Of a stretch of 64,000 nucleotides of DNA, positions 51,997 through 62,764 are shown piece by piece (the first letter of the stretch is position 1; each line of letters begins with the position of its first letter). The DNA is taken from the NCBI GenBank assembly GCA_944472155.2, contig OX235272.1:105468020-105532019 (forward strand), written 5' to 3'. A program made the translations under genes and the position numbers. Source of the stretch: Trichobilharzia szidati. Lineage: Eukaryota > Platyhelminthes > Trematoda > Strigeidida > Schistosomatidae. The notes beneath the pieces were generated by a model. It did no database searches and was not told the DNA's origin. It worked only from the letters and a program-made list of their open reading frames with translations.

Positions 51997-52230
51997 ATGA
52001 ACTGCAATAAACATTATATCGGCCAAAGTGGGCGTCCCCTTCAAATCAGAATCCAAGAACATAAATCAGCCGTGAAAAGACACGATATGTATTCTTTAGT
52101 ATCAATGCATATAGACAATTATGGTCATCAATTTGATTGGGATAATGTCAAAATCTTAGACAGAGGAAATACGAAAAGTGCCAGGGAATTCCTAGAAGCC
52201 TCGTACTCAAACGAATTAGCCAGCGATTAA
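51997..52230 (+). CDS. PLE-7d plus-arm GIY-YIG domain
   Basis: 77 codons: CNKHYIGQSGRPLQIRIQEH with YIG, Arg and EH kept. The upstream frame (51960-51995) extends the linker. Both arms keep open frames, so the palindrome is not old. Confidence 0.75.
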   Translation: MNCNKHYIGQSGRPLQIRIQEHKSAVKRHDMYSLVSMHIDNYGHQFDWDNVKILDRGNTKSAREFLEASYSNELASD

Positions 52231-52624
52231 CAAACACGTTAATATAGACGAAATATACCAACTAATTAAAAGTAAATCAGGTGACCAGAAAGTTTAAAAT
52301 CCAAGTGAATAAAAAATGGTCAATACATATGTAAAGATGGTTACCAGGAGACGCAATTATATCACTCATGAAGAAATTTAAATCATTTCACTTTATGGTA
52401 AATATTGCGCTGAAGATGTTGTCCAGAAGGACGACGAAAGCTCCGCAACTAAGCTAACCAGCTCAGAGAACACTATTAATTGCAAATCATCCATCTAATC
52501 TACAAATCTTCTCTATTATTATTTCAGAACGTATAATTTGTCCGAAGTAGTGAGTTACACAATACACAATAGCGATATTACAAAAGGAACAGGCAAACAA
52601 ACAAACAAACAAGGTGAAGAGAAG

Positions 52625-55600
52625 GAAGAAGAAGGAGTATTAGTAGTCTGTCTGTTTTCGACATAGAACTTTGCACATATGTGCGGCAGTTCAAGTCGCC
52701 ACACTCCCTCATTGTAGCACACAAAACAAGAGAAGGAAGTAGGAGAAATGCATAATAGAGACAGTAATCAGAGGTGTGAGACAAAGGAATAGTAATAACG
52801 AAGAACAAAACAGTTTCGTCGGAAATCATAAGTCACAAGGAGTGGATGCATCTGCACCAGCCATTGAGAACGATTTTGAGCCATGTCACCAATTGTTTTC
52901 AACCATTGGTTTTTACCATCCCGAGGACCCCAACCAGGAAGTCTACATCTTCCTACGTGACTGGCTGAAACTAACTGTTGTGGATTTCATTGACTGGTGC
53001 AATGTTTTGGTTTGACCACCACTAGCTCTTTTCCAGCCTGACCCTATGTCAGCTAACATTGCCCGTCGAGGAAGGCGATGACTAGGCATACGTAACACAT
53101 GTCCCAACCATCTCAGTCGATGTAATTTCACAGTCTCATCGATTGATTTCCCCACCTTACCTAGCACTCGACACCTAACCTCAATACTGCTCACCTTATT
53201 ATACCACTTCACGCGGGAGATGGAACGCAGACACCTATGATCGAAGACAGCTAATCTTTTCATGTCTTCTGCTCTCAATGGCCAGGTCTCACAGCCATAA
53301 AGGAGGACGGAGCGGACTGTTGAGCAGTACACACGCCCTTTGGTCGATAGTCGGATATCACGTCTACGCCAGAGACGGCAAAAACTGGCGAATGCGAACC
53401 TAGCCCTCTGTATTCGTGCTGAAATTTCGTCGGAGATCAACCCGTTGGGGCTGATGGTACTTCCCAAGTAAGTGAAGCGGTCAACGTGTTCTACCACTTC
53501 ACTTCCTATTTCTAATCTAGGGGTCGATGAAGTCCAATCCTGCAGCATCATCTTACATTTTATAGGGGCGAATCGCATGCCAAACATGCGGAGGTTGTTG
53601 CTCAGGGTGTTCAGTAGACTCTGCATTTTGTCAGAGTCCTCGCCTAGAAGGACTATATCGTCCGCATATTCTAAGTCAACGAGATTATTCTCTGGTAGCA
53701 AGTCAATCCCTGAGTCGCTGAAGTCAGTTAGGGTTAAGTCCATTAGTACATCTATGATGAAATTGAATAGGAATGGGGATAATGGGCATCCTTGACGGAC
53801 GCCACTAGTCGTCACCACTTCAGATGACAACTCGCCATAAGCCCTCACCTGGCTGCATGAGTACGAGTAGAGTGCCTTAATCAGTGCAATGTATTTTCTT
53901 GGCATTCCCTTTACAGCCAAGCATCGCCAGAGAACCTCCCGGTCGACGGAATCGAATGCCGCCTTTAGGTCAAGAAATATAATGATTGTCGGACGCCGGT
54001 AGGAATGCCTATGTTCTAGAATCTGTCGAAGGGTGAAGATGTGATCAATACACCCTCTACCTGGCCTAAAACCTGCCTGGTTTTCTCGTGTTTGTGTCTC
54101 CCGAGCACCACTTAATCTACGCAGTATTATTGAGCCTAGGATTTTAGATACTATATTAGTCAAGCTAATCCCTCTGTGATTATCACAAGACGACTTGTCC
54201 CCCTTCTTGTATATCGGGATGATCAGTGACTTACACCAACCCGATGGGACTTCCTCTGATTCCCAGACGCTGCCTAGAACCTCCGTTAACGCAGACAGTA
54301 AACTGTCGCCTCCGTACTTAAATACCTCTGGAGTCAATAAATCAGGTCCCGCTGCTTTGCCTAGCTTCAGATTGGTGACAGCTTTAGTAACCTCGGTTAA
54401 GGACGGAGGACCTGTGTCTATCTCCCATTCAGGGAGGTGCTGGATGTCCGGTAGGTTAAGTGTGGCTGTGGGCCAATTAAACTGCTCCTCATAGTGTTCT
54501 TTCCAGCGCTCCAGACGTCTATCCTGGGAGCTAATTATGGTGCCATTTTTCTCGGAGATTGTTTCGCTTATCATTTGTTTTTTACCACCTGTTTCCCTGA
54601 TAAGCCTGAATAGTTGTCTGGTGTTGCCTATCGCCGATGCTTTTTCCATCTCTTTCGCCTTTGTCAACCACCACTGTTCACGGTCCTTGCGGAGACTTTT
54701 CGTAAGTTTCCTCTTGTGCAGCTTTCGCTCCTCATTGAATTCGGAGCTCGCCGGAATAAGTCTTCTAGCATCTATCAGTTCGGATGAGGCAGTCGAAATC
54801 CAATGGTTTTTACTCGCCTTTGGATTTACCTTATTCACAGCTTTTACAGCTGTATCTATGGCTGACTGAATATTCTTCCAGGCTTCTTCAGGGTGAGCGC
54901 AGCTGTCAAACTCAGATATGTGTTTAGCTAGTTCTTCCTCAAATAGGGACTTAGTTCCCTGGTCGAGCTGGGGACGTGATGGGTTTACCGCCAGCTGTTT
55001 CCTACGTCCGTTCAGTCGTAAGCACACACGAGCGCGGACCAGTGCGTGATCGGTATCTACACACGTGCTCCAGAAGGAGCGACAATCTCCTACCGACCCA
55101 CGCCAACGATAGCTAATTGCTATGTGGTCTATTTGTGTCCAGCGTTGATTTGATGATGGTGGTCGCCAGGTCAAACAGTGTCTCTCCTTGTGTTTGAAGT
55201 TAGTGCTTACAAGATACAAATGATTATCTGAACAGAACTGTAGGAGACGGTCACCGTTGTCGGTTCGCTGGCACGGAATTCCGTATGTGCCACCAACATT
55301 CTTCTCAGGTTGACACAATTTCCCTACTTGAGCATTAAAGTCACCAGCTAAAACGACTATATCTGAGCGTCTAGCCTTTCGCAGCAAACTGGACAGCTTT
55401 TGGTAGAACTCATCCTTCGTTTCATCCGAACTGCAGTCAGTGGGGGCGTAGGCGGAGATTACGAAAAGGCATCGGCGACTAGTGCAGTCCTTTCTCCTTT
55501 TCACTGATCCGTTCAGACGGACAGCGCACATTCGGCTATCTACCGGGATCCAGTCAAGTAATGTCTTTTCTGCTCTAGTACTTAAAGCTATCCCAACACC

Positions 55601-55730
55601 AGCTAATCCTCGTGAGCTAGCCGTCGCATCTCCTGACACCCTCAAGGTGAATTTTGCAGATTCATCCTGTTGGCCAGGTGGGGTTAGGTGAATAACCACA
55701 CTTGGGTCTTGTATGCGTGTTTCTGAAACT
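52625..55730 (-). mobile_element. RTE-A LINE (SR2-like), nearly complete
   Basis: Minus strand; 3' untranslated region 52640-52940, long ORF, 5' truncated within the endonuclease near 55730. Partial copies of this family lie at 12958, 21232, 32150, 37435, 49015 and 55731. No clear TSD. Confidence 0.88.
52943..55699 (-). CDS. RTE-A endonuclease-reverse transcriptase, 918 codons
   Basis: AP endonuclease C-terminal two thirds: SAYAPTD (about 82-88), GDFNAQVG (119-126), WTQIDHIAI and TDHALV. RT: GKAAGPDLLTPEVF, PIYKKGDKSSCDNHRGISL, FLDLKAAFDSVDRE (motif A), GVRQGCPLSPFLF (motif B), LEYADDIVLL (YADD at 678-681), then thumb and the RLRWLGHVLRMP C-terminal block. RTE-clade enzymes nick the target and copy their RNA there. 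The N-terminal endonuclease residues are missing, so the first Met is not the native start. No internal stops: youngest LINE here. Confidence 0.92.
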   Translation of the reverse strand: MVIHLTPPGQQDESAKFTLRVSGDATASSRGLAGVGIALSTRAEKTLLDWIPVDSRMCAVRLNGSVKRRKDCTSRRCLFVISAYAPTDCSSDETKDEFYQKLSSLLRKARRSDIVVLAGDFNAQVGKLCQPEKNVGGTYGIPCQRTDNGDRLLQFCSDNHLYLVSTNFKHKERHCLTWRPPSSNQRWTQIDHIAISYRWRGSVGDCRSFWSTCVDTDHALVRARVCLRLNGRRKQLAVNPSRPQLDQGTKSLFEEELAKHISEFDSCAHPEEAWKNIQSAIDTAVKAVNKVNPKASKNHWISTASSELIDARRLIPASSEFNEERKLHKRKLTKSLRKDREQWWLTKAKEMEKASAIGNTRQLFRLIRETGGKKQMISETISEKNGTIISSQDRRLERWKEHYEEQFNWPTATLNLPDIQHLPEWEIDTGPPSLTEVTKAVTNLKLGKAAGPDLLTPEVFKYGGDSLLSALTEVLGSVWESEEVPSGWCKSLIIPIYKKGDKSSCDNHRGISLTNIVSKILGSIILRRLSGARETQTRENQAGFRPGRGCIDHIFTLRQILEHRHSYRRPTIIIFLDLKAAFDSVDREVLWRCLAVKGMPRKYIALIKALYSYSCSQVRAYGELSSEVVTTSGVRQGCPLSPFLFNFIIDVLMDLTLTDFSDSGIDLLPENNLVDLEYADDIVLLGEDSDKMQSLLNTLSNNLRMFGMRFAPIKCKMMLQDWTSSTPRLEIGSEVVEHVDRFTYLGSTISPNGLISDEISARIQRARFAFASFCRLWRRRDIRLSTKGRVYCSTVRSVLLYGCETWPLRAEDMKRLAVFDHRCLRSISRVKWYNKVSSIEVRCRVLGKVGKSIDETVKLHRLRWLGHVLRMPSHRLPRRAMLADIGSGWKRASGGQTKTLHQSMKSTTVSFSQSRRKM

Positions 55731-55965
55731 CAACGTGCTCTACCACTTCACTATCGATTTCTAATCTAGGGGTCGGTGAAGTCCAATCCTGCAGCACCAT
55801 CTTACATTTTACAGGGGCGAATCGCATGCCAAACATTCGTAGATTGCAGCTCAAGGTGTTCAGTAGACTCTGCATTTTGTCAGAGTCCTCGCCTAGAAGG
55901 ACTATATCGTTCGCATATTCTAAGTCAACGAGATTCTTCCCTGGTAGCAAGTCAATCCCTGAGGA
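55731..55965 (-). pseudogene. RTE-A RT fragment from a second copy
   Basis: GIDLLPGKNLVDLEYANDIVLLGEDSDKMQ: the YADD box is YAND here. Abuts the 5' edge of the larger RTE-A in the same orientation. Only RT motif C and thumb are present. Confidence 0.82.
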
Positions 55966-55989
55966 GAACAAATATATAAAAGAAAACAA

Positions 55990-57247
55990 CAGTGTTATTG
56001 ATACTTCTCTTTTTTATTTATTTATTTATTCACCTTTTTTCTATGTACACATACATGTATGTGAATGAATGAATGAATATTCTGCGTGTTAACACACACA
56101 CACAATCAAAACTCTGTGTCTGTCTGTCTATCTATCTGTGCGTACGTGCGTGCGTTCGTTCGTTCGTGTGTGTATGGACACTAGAAAGGAGACAATAACA
56201 GGCGATGTGTGTGTGGAACAGCGCACAAAGGAGAGTCAATGGAGAGACAAGACAAGTTAGGAAAAAACCAAGAAAAGAAAGAGAAGAAAATGCACACAAA
56301 GGACAACCAAAAAAAGAAGAAAAAGAAAATTGTTATCGCTGCTTTCACCAACTAAAAGGATGATGATTGAATGACCGTCACCGTCGTCGTGCAGTTGTTG
56401 TTGTCTAAAGGAAGTGAGATAAAGTTGGTGATCGTGGTGGTGCTGGTAGTGGTGGTGGTGGGGGGACTGAAACTATTAATAAACACAATGAAGAATAAAT
56501 GATATAAAAAGGTAACACCGAATAGCCCCGTCCCGCTTCACCCCATCCCAGCGCACCCGAACCCTCACCTCAGAAACACGACATCAATAAAAAGTGATCA
56601 AGGTTACAAAAAAACACATAGAGAAAACAACAAAATATTAACAGAATTAGAGTTAGCTAGCTAGCTAGCCAACCAGCCAGCGAGTCGTCAGCCAGATAGT
56701 CTGTCGTCGTCAATGTCTGCAGTCACGAAGAACTTGAATTAATTAATCAATGGTCAAAAAGAGACACGAGTGTAGCAGCAGGAGGTGTGGTGATGATAAC
56801 GACGATGATGATGTAACCACAAAAGAAAGGAGAAGCAAAATAAACACAAAACCAAAACAGAACAGAACAGAACAGGTAAGTATAAACGAATTTCCTGATG
56901 TGATAATTGTAGGTATGTATGTATGTGGGTAGGTAGGTGCTTGAGTGTGTGTGTGTGTATTTATAGTACACATGAATAAATGGGACGTCAATGGGCAAAC
57001 GGCAGAGAGAGAAAGTGTGTGTGTGTGTGTGAATGAGTGAGTTTGTGAGTAGTATAAAATAAATGAACAACCAACAGTTAACAATATTATTAAAAATGGG
57101 AGGAGGAGAAGGGGGCCACCTTTAAAAAAATGAGGAGACATATAGAGACAGGAATGTGGATATATAAAAAAAAAGAATTTCGTGGTTTGTTCTAATTTCA
57201 TTTGTTGTACTGATGATAAATCATCACTATCATAATAATAATAATTG

Positions 57248-57299
<52 letters not shown>

Positions 57300-57480
57300 G
57301 TAATAATATTAACAATGGCATTGCATTTGAGAATAAATGGTCGGTGGTCTGTCATTTGATATTACGTAACACCTACAGAACAGAATAGAAAAGAAAACAA
57401 CAACAACAATAAAGCAAATTATATGTGTAAGAAGTGACTTACAGATTTATAACAATGTAGTGGTACTTTCCATTTGAGAA
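55990..57480. other. Repeat-poor region with microsatellites
   Basis: Longest stretch without a known retroelement family. Has simple repeats: (GT/GC)n near 56140-56175, (GT)n near 56945-56960 and 57016-57031, (GGT)n near 56440-56460, and (AAT)n at 57235-57300. A purine-rich open stretch at 56750-56875 precedes caggtaagtat, which fits a splice donor, but nothing else supports an exon. Candidate unique host DNA. Confidence 0.45.
57235..57300. repeat. (AAT)n microsatellite
   Basis: About twenty near-perfect AAT units, longest in the window. Not attached to a recognised LINE end. Confidence 0.9.
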
Positions 57481-57484
57481 ATAC

Positions 57485-58115
57485 TTTTATTTCAAGTATT
57501 GGTTTGTAGGGATTTGATTGATTGGTTACAGGATTTCATCATGAGCTGACATTGGTTAGAAAACCACTGGAAAACCACCAGGGAGTACTGTCAGACAGCT
57601 GTTTCGTCCTAGTTTGGGACCCTTCAGCAGTACGAACACACCAACAAGATTCGAGTCCACGACCTTTTGGTTACAAGGCTAGAGAACTCGTAGACCACTA
57701 ATTCACTGAGACCCGATCCAATGGCCATTACATGAATTCTAACTTCTGCCAAATCACGACATAGCGCGCCCCTTAGCCAGCGTCTTCGGCGAGTATTTGT
57801 CTTCACACCCAACCTACTGCACCCTACTGGTCACGACTTCTCACTAGAACCTAACTGAATCAGGCAAGTCTCTAGTGAGCATCTCATCGATATTCAAGTG
57901 TTGATTTGTAGGGATCTGATTGATTGGTTACAGGATTTCATCATGAACTAACAGCTGTTTTGTCCTAGCTTGGAACTCTTCGTCATTACGCACCCACTGA
58001 CAAGGTTCGAACCCAGGACCTGGCGGTCACTAGGCTACCAAGCTCGTAGACCATTAAGCCACTGGGACCCGACCGATCCAAAGGTCAGTAGATGAATTCC
58101 AACTTCTATTATATT
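57485..58115 (-). repeat. Two SINE-A units in direct tandem
   Basis: Unit 1 is 57488-57893, unit 2 57894-58115 (5' truncated). Unit 1 is full length, with box A and B near 57700 and 57650. Its HHR (57584-57635) has perfect stem II GTCC with GGAC, GAAA and helix III, but A9 of the core is changed to G and TGA is added at helix I. Unit 2's HHR is decayed. Confidence 0.82.
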
Positions 58116-58329
58116 ATAATGATATCAAGTAGAGATTATAGTTGTGATTTAGATATGGAGGGGTTTCCAAAAGAAACTAGGATGATCTATATCCTAGAGG
58201 TGTGTACCATGTAAATGGTGACAGGCTCTAAACGAGATGTAGAATGGTAGTCCGGGTGCTCAGATCAGTTTGTAATGACTAGCAAACACTACTGGTTTCT
58301 TACTATTAACTCTATCTTCTTCTTCCTGT

Positions 58330-58850
58330 ATTACTATTCCCTGGGGTTCCGAGTGGAACATAGGGCTTCGACAACACATCTCTACTATGCTCTATTTTCT
58401 GACGTCCTCTCCAGCTGACTGACCCCACGATTGCCCATATTCTCTCATATCCTCCTCCCCCAACTCACACAATTTCCTCCATGCCACCCTCGTACTGACA
58501 ACTCACTCGTCGTTTAACATTGGGATTCAACTCGAGCACTGGCCTGCATTGTCCGCGATGTCATTCGACGGCCTCCTCAACATATGCCCTATCCATCTCC
58601 ATTTTCTCAAACATATATGTTGAGCAATCGGCTCTGGCCTGTTGGTTTGTTTCCAACCAGAGTTTCTTGTTGCTAATTCTTTCTGGCCAGTCGGCTGTTT
58701 GTATACAGTATGGAACCAGCCAGCGAAGTGGGTAGCCGTTGATAAAAGTCTGTACCTTGATGGAGATCCTTTTCGTGATGCGCAGTGCAAGTTTCTGACC
58801 CGTATAGAAGGGATATATTTGTGTTTAAAATCCGAATCTACTTTCTTACC
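58330..58850 (-). pseudogene. RTE-B C-terminus and 3' end
   Basis: Minus strand: GQKELATRNSGWKQTN, PIAQHICLRKWRWIGHMLRRPSNDIAD, then frame-broken, and the tail gaagccctatgttccac near 58365. 5' edge at (AT)n 58853-58870. Confidence 0.8.
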
Positions 58851-58879
58851 AAAATATATATATATATATGTATCAGTTA

Positions 58880-59033
58880 GCGGTGACAATCATTGTAAAC
58901 CAAGGAGTACTAGACAGCTAGTGTGAATGACTTTCCATCCGTAAGTGTCCATCACCGCACCAGGGATCGAACCTACGACCACCTTTAAACAAGTTCAGAG
59001 GCTAGCTCATCGACCATCGAGACCCTGGGTTGG
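58880..59033 (-). repeat. Divergent SINE-A variant
   Basis: Minus strand: box-A-like gggtctcgatggtcg (59030), box B gtaggttcgatccc (58972), decayed HHR (cagctgtctagtact-type ends) near 58900-58925. Body differs from SINE-A, so it may be a separate subfamily. Confidence 0.6.
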
Positions 59034-59225
59034 GACAAAATGGAGATGGATTGGGCATACACCACACTGAGGAGGCCGTCGAATGATATCGCGCACAATG
59101 CAGGCCATAGCTTGAATGGAACCCGCATGGGAAGTGACGAGTGGGTTATCGGTGTGAGGGTGACATGTAAGAGATCGTTCGGCGAAGAGGAGATGAGAGA
59201 TTATGAGCAATCGAAAACTTTTTTG
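59034..59225 (+). pseudogene. RTE-B C-terminal fragment
   Basis: KMEMDWAYTTLRRPSNDIAHNAGHSLNGTRMG, then VRVTCKRSF; no 3' tail. Confidence 0.72.
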
Positions 59226-59345
59226 GATCTCTTCTTTACTTAATCTCGATTATTCTGTTGATCTAATAAATTGACCTCGTAGTTTCGTTCAAATAGAGAT
59301 GAAGAAACATTCTACTTCGTTAGAGGCTTTCATTAAACACCAGTA

Positions 59346-59348
<3 letters not shown>

Positions 59349-59388
<40 letters not shown>

Positions 59389-59389
59389 T

Positions 59390-59415
<26 letters not shown>
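59349..59415. repeat. (TA)n microsatellite
   Basis: Interrupted TA run directly before an RTE-B fragment. Confidence 0.9.
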
Positions 59416-59420
<5 letters not shown>

Positions 59421-60110
59421 CCAAAAACCAGCAAGGGGAGGGATTTGACAGAGGTTACTTCTTGCACTCATCTAGGCAACCAGCATCGTTTCAATCACAA
59501 GCAACAGAACGGAGGAAGATATCAAAGCCAGCCAGCGAGAATCGGAAAGTCAAAATACACCTTCATCAATCTTAAACCAGTTTGGAAGTCTTCTGCTCTT
59601 ACTCAGCGAGCATAAACAACAAGATTCGGATTTTCAACACCAATGTCAAGTCAGTCAGTCAGTTCTTCTGTATGGGTCAGAAAATTGACGGGTGCATCAC
59701 TAAAAGCATTTCCAACAGTCTACTGCAGATCTTTATCAACAGTTGCCTCCTTGTCTGACTCCATATTGAAGATCAAATGGCCGGCCAGAAAGAATTAGCA
59801 AGAGAAAACTCTGACTGGGAACAAACTAACCAAGAGCCAACTGCTCAACAAATATATACAGGAGAAAATGGACATGAATAGGACGTACGTTGAGGAAGCC
59901 ATCGAATGAAGTAGCGCGCCAGACCACTGCTCCTCGAATGGAATCCGAATGGAAAGCAACGACTTGGTCGTCTGTGTGAAGGTGACATGGAGGGGATCAG
60001 AGATTATGGTCAATCTTGGAACCATCTAAAGTGGATAGCACCAAATAGAACAAAGTGGACATGTGTTGCTGAAGCCCTATGTTCCACTCGGGACTCGTTG
60101 GAAAATTGCA
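59416..60110 (+). pseudogene. RTE-B C-terminal region and 3' end
   Basis: APKTSKGRDLTEVTSCTHL, SKYTFINLKPVWKSSALTQ, then frame-broken NKIRIFNTNVKS, KKN/RKWT-type blocks and the tail gaagccctatgttccac near 60072. Collinear with 18500-18960 plus 20216-20560. Confidence 0.8.
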
Positions 60111-60189
60111 CATCGATCAACTCTACCTACTTTCACGAAATATAAAAGAAATCCCAAGTAACCCTCCCCAACACACACATACAAACAGT

Positions 60190-60372
60190 AAATGTACGTC
60201 TGTGGCGCAGTGGTTATGACTCTCGCCGACCGTGCGCACATGGTCTGGGGTTTGATCCCCTGCCGACGAACACCTGATATCTATGGTTGGCCTGCAAAAT
60301 TTGGGCTACCGATATCACATGCTGTACCAAAAGAAAATAGCGTGTAGAATCAAGCTGTAATTTTTTAAAAAA
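60190..60372 (+). repeat. SINE-D copy 2
   Basis: Box A gtggcgcagtggtt, box B ggggtttgatcccc, then the body cacctgatatctatgg ... gggctaccgatatcaca and an A-rich end. Shares head type with SINE-B and body with the copy at 34478. Confidence 0.78.
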
Positions 60373-60714
60373 AAACACTTTTATAAGCGTACCTACTGAT
60401 GAATAATTACATTTTTTTCTATAAATCAATTAACCAAAAGTATGCGAAAAATTACACTGAATACTTACAATGCATACACATTGAATCGATGACAACAGCA
60501 ACCACAACAACAAGAACAACGGGGGAATTGAATTATATACGTCATCCATCGAATTATTTATTATCATTATCACTATTCAATAGCGACATTGAGTAGTAAT
60601 GCTCTTTTCTGTAGAAAATCTTTAGAGAATTTTGTTACACGCTTAGATCGACCCAATGATGTTTCAATAAATTCTACAATCTGTACAAAAAAAAGAAAAA
60701 GAAAAAGATGAAAA

Positions 60715-61265
60715 AATTAAAACAATTAGTCCCTTTGATAAATTTGAATAAGGCAGCATTAAGAAGACACATTTCGCGAGATGATGGCATCATTTCGTAG
60801 ATTCTTTACAACCACTTTACAACTAACATGGTTAACAATAATAAAATAAAATAAAGATCATGACAATTACTCAGTTATATAAAAGAAAACGTGCATACTA
60901 ATGATCAATCATATTTAGATAGGTCAAGTAGTCCATCATGGTAGGCGAAGATTGAAGTCTGTTGTTTTTTGTACACACAGTTTAGGCTGCATGTGATTAA
61001 TCCAAAGTGCTTCCATCACCTTTAATAAACAACCTTGAATTAGAGTTATGTGATGAAATAATTGTGAAACAGTCATTAATATTCACTTTGTGACCTCACA
61101 TTGGGATTTTCTAAATGATGGAACATGTTCTTTTCGACGACATTGGGACATTCTATTGGTTCTACCTATATAGGTGTCATCGCAGCTGCAGGTGAACTTG
61201 TAGATACAGTTGGAAGTAGAGTCCACAGAATTTCGTCCTTTAATCGTAGGTACAGGGATAGAAAA
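60715..61265 (-). pseudogene. Penelope-like element PLE-9, GIY-YIG fragment
   Basis: Minus strand about 61207-61110: CIYKFTCSCDDTYIGRTNR, then CRRKEHVP (nuclease core with Tyr, Arg and EH). It is cut soon after and joins a C-terminal bit (KLCVQK) near 60950. The 3' region holds a GAAATGATG...CATCATC helix-III-like hairpin near 60775, a decayed HHR candidate. Confidence 0.68.
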
Positions 61266-61294
61266 TGTTCGGCAAGTGAGAAAAAGAGATGCGG

Positions 61295-61342
61295 CGTAGA
61301 ATGTGCGAGCATTCTACCGCTGTGCCACCGACGCGTGTTGTT
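61295..61342 (-). repeat. SINE-B head fragment
   Basis: The reverse of the first ~40 bp of SINE-B (cgtcggtggcacagcggtag at 61337-61314). Head only. Confidence 0.7.
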
Positions 61343-61450
61343 TTTAAAGGATAGAATTATTGCCACCTTCGCCTCTTTTCTGGGCTTAATTATTGCCTAG
61401 TGAACAAGGAGAGGTTTAGAAGCGCGTCAGCAGAAATCAAAGGTAAGTGT

Positions 61451-61600
61451 TCAAGTGTTGGTTTGTAGGGATTGGTTACAGGATTTCATCATGAGCTGAC
61501 ATTGGTTAGACAATCATTGGAAAACAAGCTGGGAGTACTGGAAAACCGTTTCGTCCTAGCTTGGGACTCTTCATCAGCATGTCATGTCAGCTCATGATGA
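61451..61600. mobile_element. Mini fold-back SINE-A with 12 bp TSD
   Basis: A ~125 bp inverted 3' end with HHR is joined to a ~22 bp plus-strand 3' end (tgtcagctcatgatga). TSD aaaggtaagtgt at 61439-61450 and 61601-61612. No tRNA head. It shows that integration is independent of the pol III part. The HHR has C3 to A, with good stem II and GAAA. Confidence 0.85.
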
Positions 61601-61612
61601 AAAGGTAAGTGT

Positions 61613-61985
61613 GTAAATTTATTAAATCAACTGAACAATATTCAAATTTAGTCACTGTGACTGCTAATCAATCACAAAAACCAACTAACCTAAATAGCCT
61701 AAATTATTTTAGAGTCTGTGTATATATAAAACACAGACAAAATACATACACATAAACCACATAAACCAACCCAATAGACAGACAGAAAAAAAGAAGTAAT
61801 TTCACTGGTTTAAAAAAAAATTATGATCATGTCATAACTTGTTAGTAATGATAACAAAACACTAAAAAAAAATAAAATACACACGTCTATACTAATAAAA
61901 TCATACGTGTGTGTAGTAAATCTCGAGGAGTTAAATTCAGTGTTAATGTGCTCCAAATTTGTGCAGGGAATAGATGATGATGTCA
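61613..61985. other. AT-rich region, no gene seen
   Basis: A-rich runs near 61811 and 61865. Nothing recognised. Confidence 0.4.
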
Positions 61986-62712
61986 ATCAATAGCTAACAA
62001 CTCCACCCCCGAAACTTAACCAAATTGCTACAGAAACTTCAATGCACAAATATATTAAAAATACTAAAAATATCAACAATAACCTTATTTTTCGCTGGAA
62101 TCGGGGAAGTGAAATAACGCAGGCTGGTGAAAGCCTTCGGGAAGCCAGTCAGCCGATGTGCCTCCTTTCGATGAAAGCGAAAATAAGGATGGGGACGTGG
62201 AATGTTCGTACAATGTACGAAACTGGAAAGGCTGCCAAGGTAGCCGCAGAAATGAGAAAATATGGAATATAAGTGTTGGGAAACTGCGAGAGCAGATGGA
62301 ACGGATGTGGAAGGTGCCAACTATCAACTGGAGAGAAAGTAATCTATTCCGGTCACCCAGAGGACAACCACGAGCACACCGAGGGAGTGGCCATCACCAA
62401 CAGCAGCCAAATCTCTCATGCAGTGGGAACCAATCTCCTGCAGCATAATGAAAGTGGAGATGGATTGGACACTCGCTGAGGAAGCCGCTTGGTGACATCG
62501 CGCGTCAGGCCAACGCTGGAGTGGAACCCGAAAGGGAAGTGGCGAGTGGGACGTCCAAGGGTGACAGGGCGGAGATCGTGTGAAGAGGAGTTGAAACAGT
62601 AGGGATTAGCATGGATGCAGGTGAAAAGTACAGCAGAAGACAGAAACAAGTGGAGATGTGCAGTTGAATCCCTATGTTCCATTAGGAACCCAAGGGAACA
62701 ATAATAATCAAG
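61986..62712 (+). mobile_element. Internally deleted RTE-B (5' end fused to 3' end)
   Basis: 5' untranslated segment (caactccacccccgaaac, as at 43205), then IRMGTWNVRTMYETGKAAKV (62185-62245, the RTE endonuclease start), a frameshift, and GHPEDNHEHTEGVAI. At about 62445 it jumps to the C-terminal block (SGDGLDTR / DIARQANAG) and the 3' tail ending (AAT)n near 62708. Most of endonuclease and all RT are missing; a non-autonomous derivative. Confidence 0.82.
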
Positions 62713-62764
62713 AGAAAAGCAGTTTTTATCACCAAAAAACAAAAAGTCTTTTCTTAAAGGGATT

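Larger units (their letters stand above)
51217..52520. mobile_element. Palindromic Penelope-like element PLE-7d
   Basis: 51242-51780 (minus) and about 51955-52480 (plus) are inverted copies of the PLE-7 C-terminal gene and terminus around a ~170 bp unpaired stretch of PLE-7 linker. The HHR-like segment sits at both outer ends (51260-51315 and 52396-52450). A 7 bp atttcag at 51210-51216 and 52521-52527 is a weak TSD candidate. Confidence 0.85.

Noticed and set aside
53472..54869. Plus-strand frames of 99-110 codons across 53472-55691
   Set aside because: They lie antisense to the intact RTE-A gene and have no motif of their own.
56743..57321. 192-codon minus-strand frame
   Set aside because: It is made of translated microsatellites (Ile run from (AAT)n, His/Thr runs from (GT)n). 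Biased low-complexity composition, no domain.
61430..61460. Splice donor caaaggtaagtgt before the SINE-A insertion
   Set aside because: It matches a donor, but the same 12 bp is the TSD, with a second copy at 61601. No exon-like frame precedes it.
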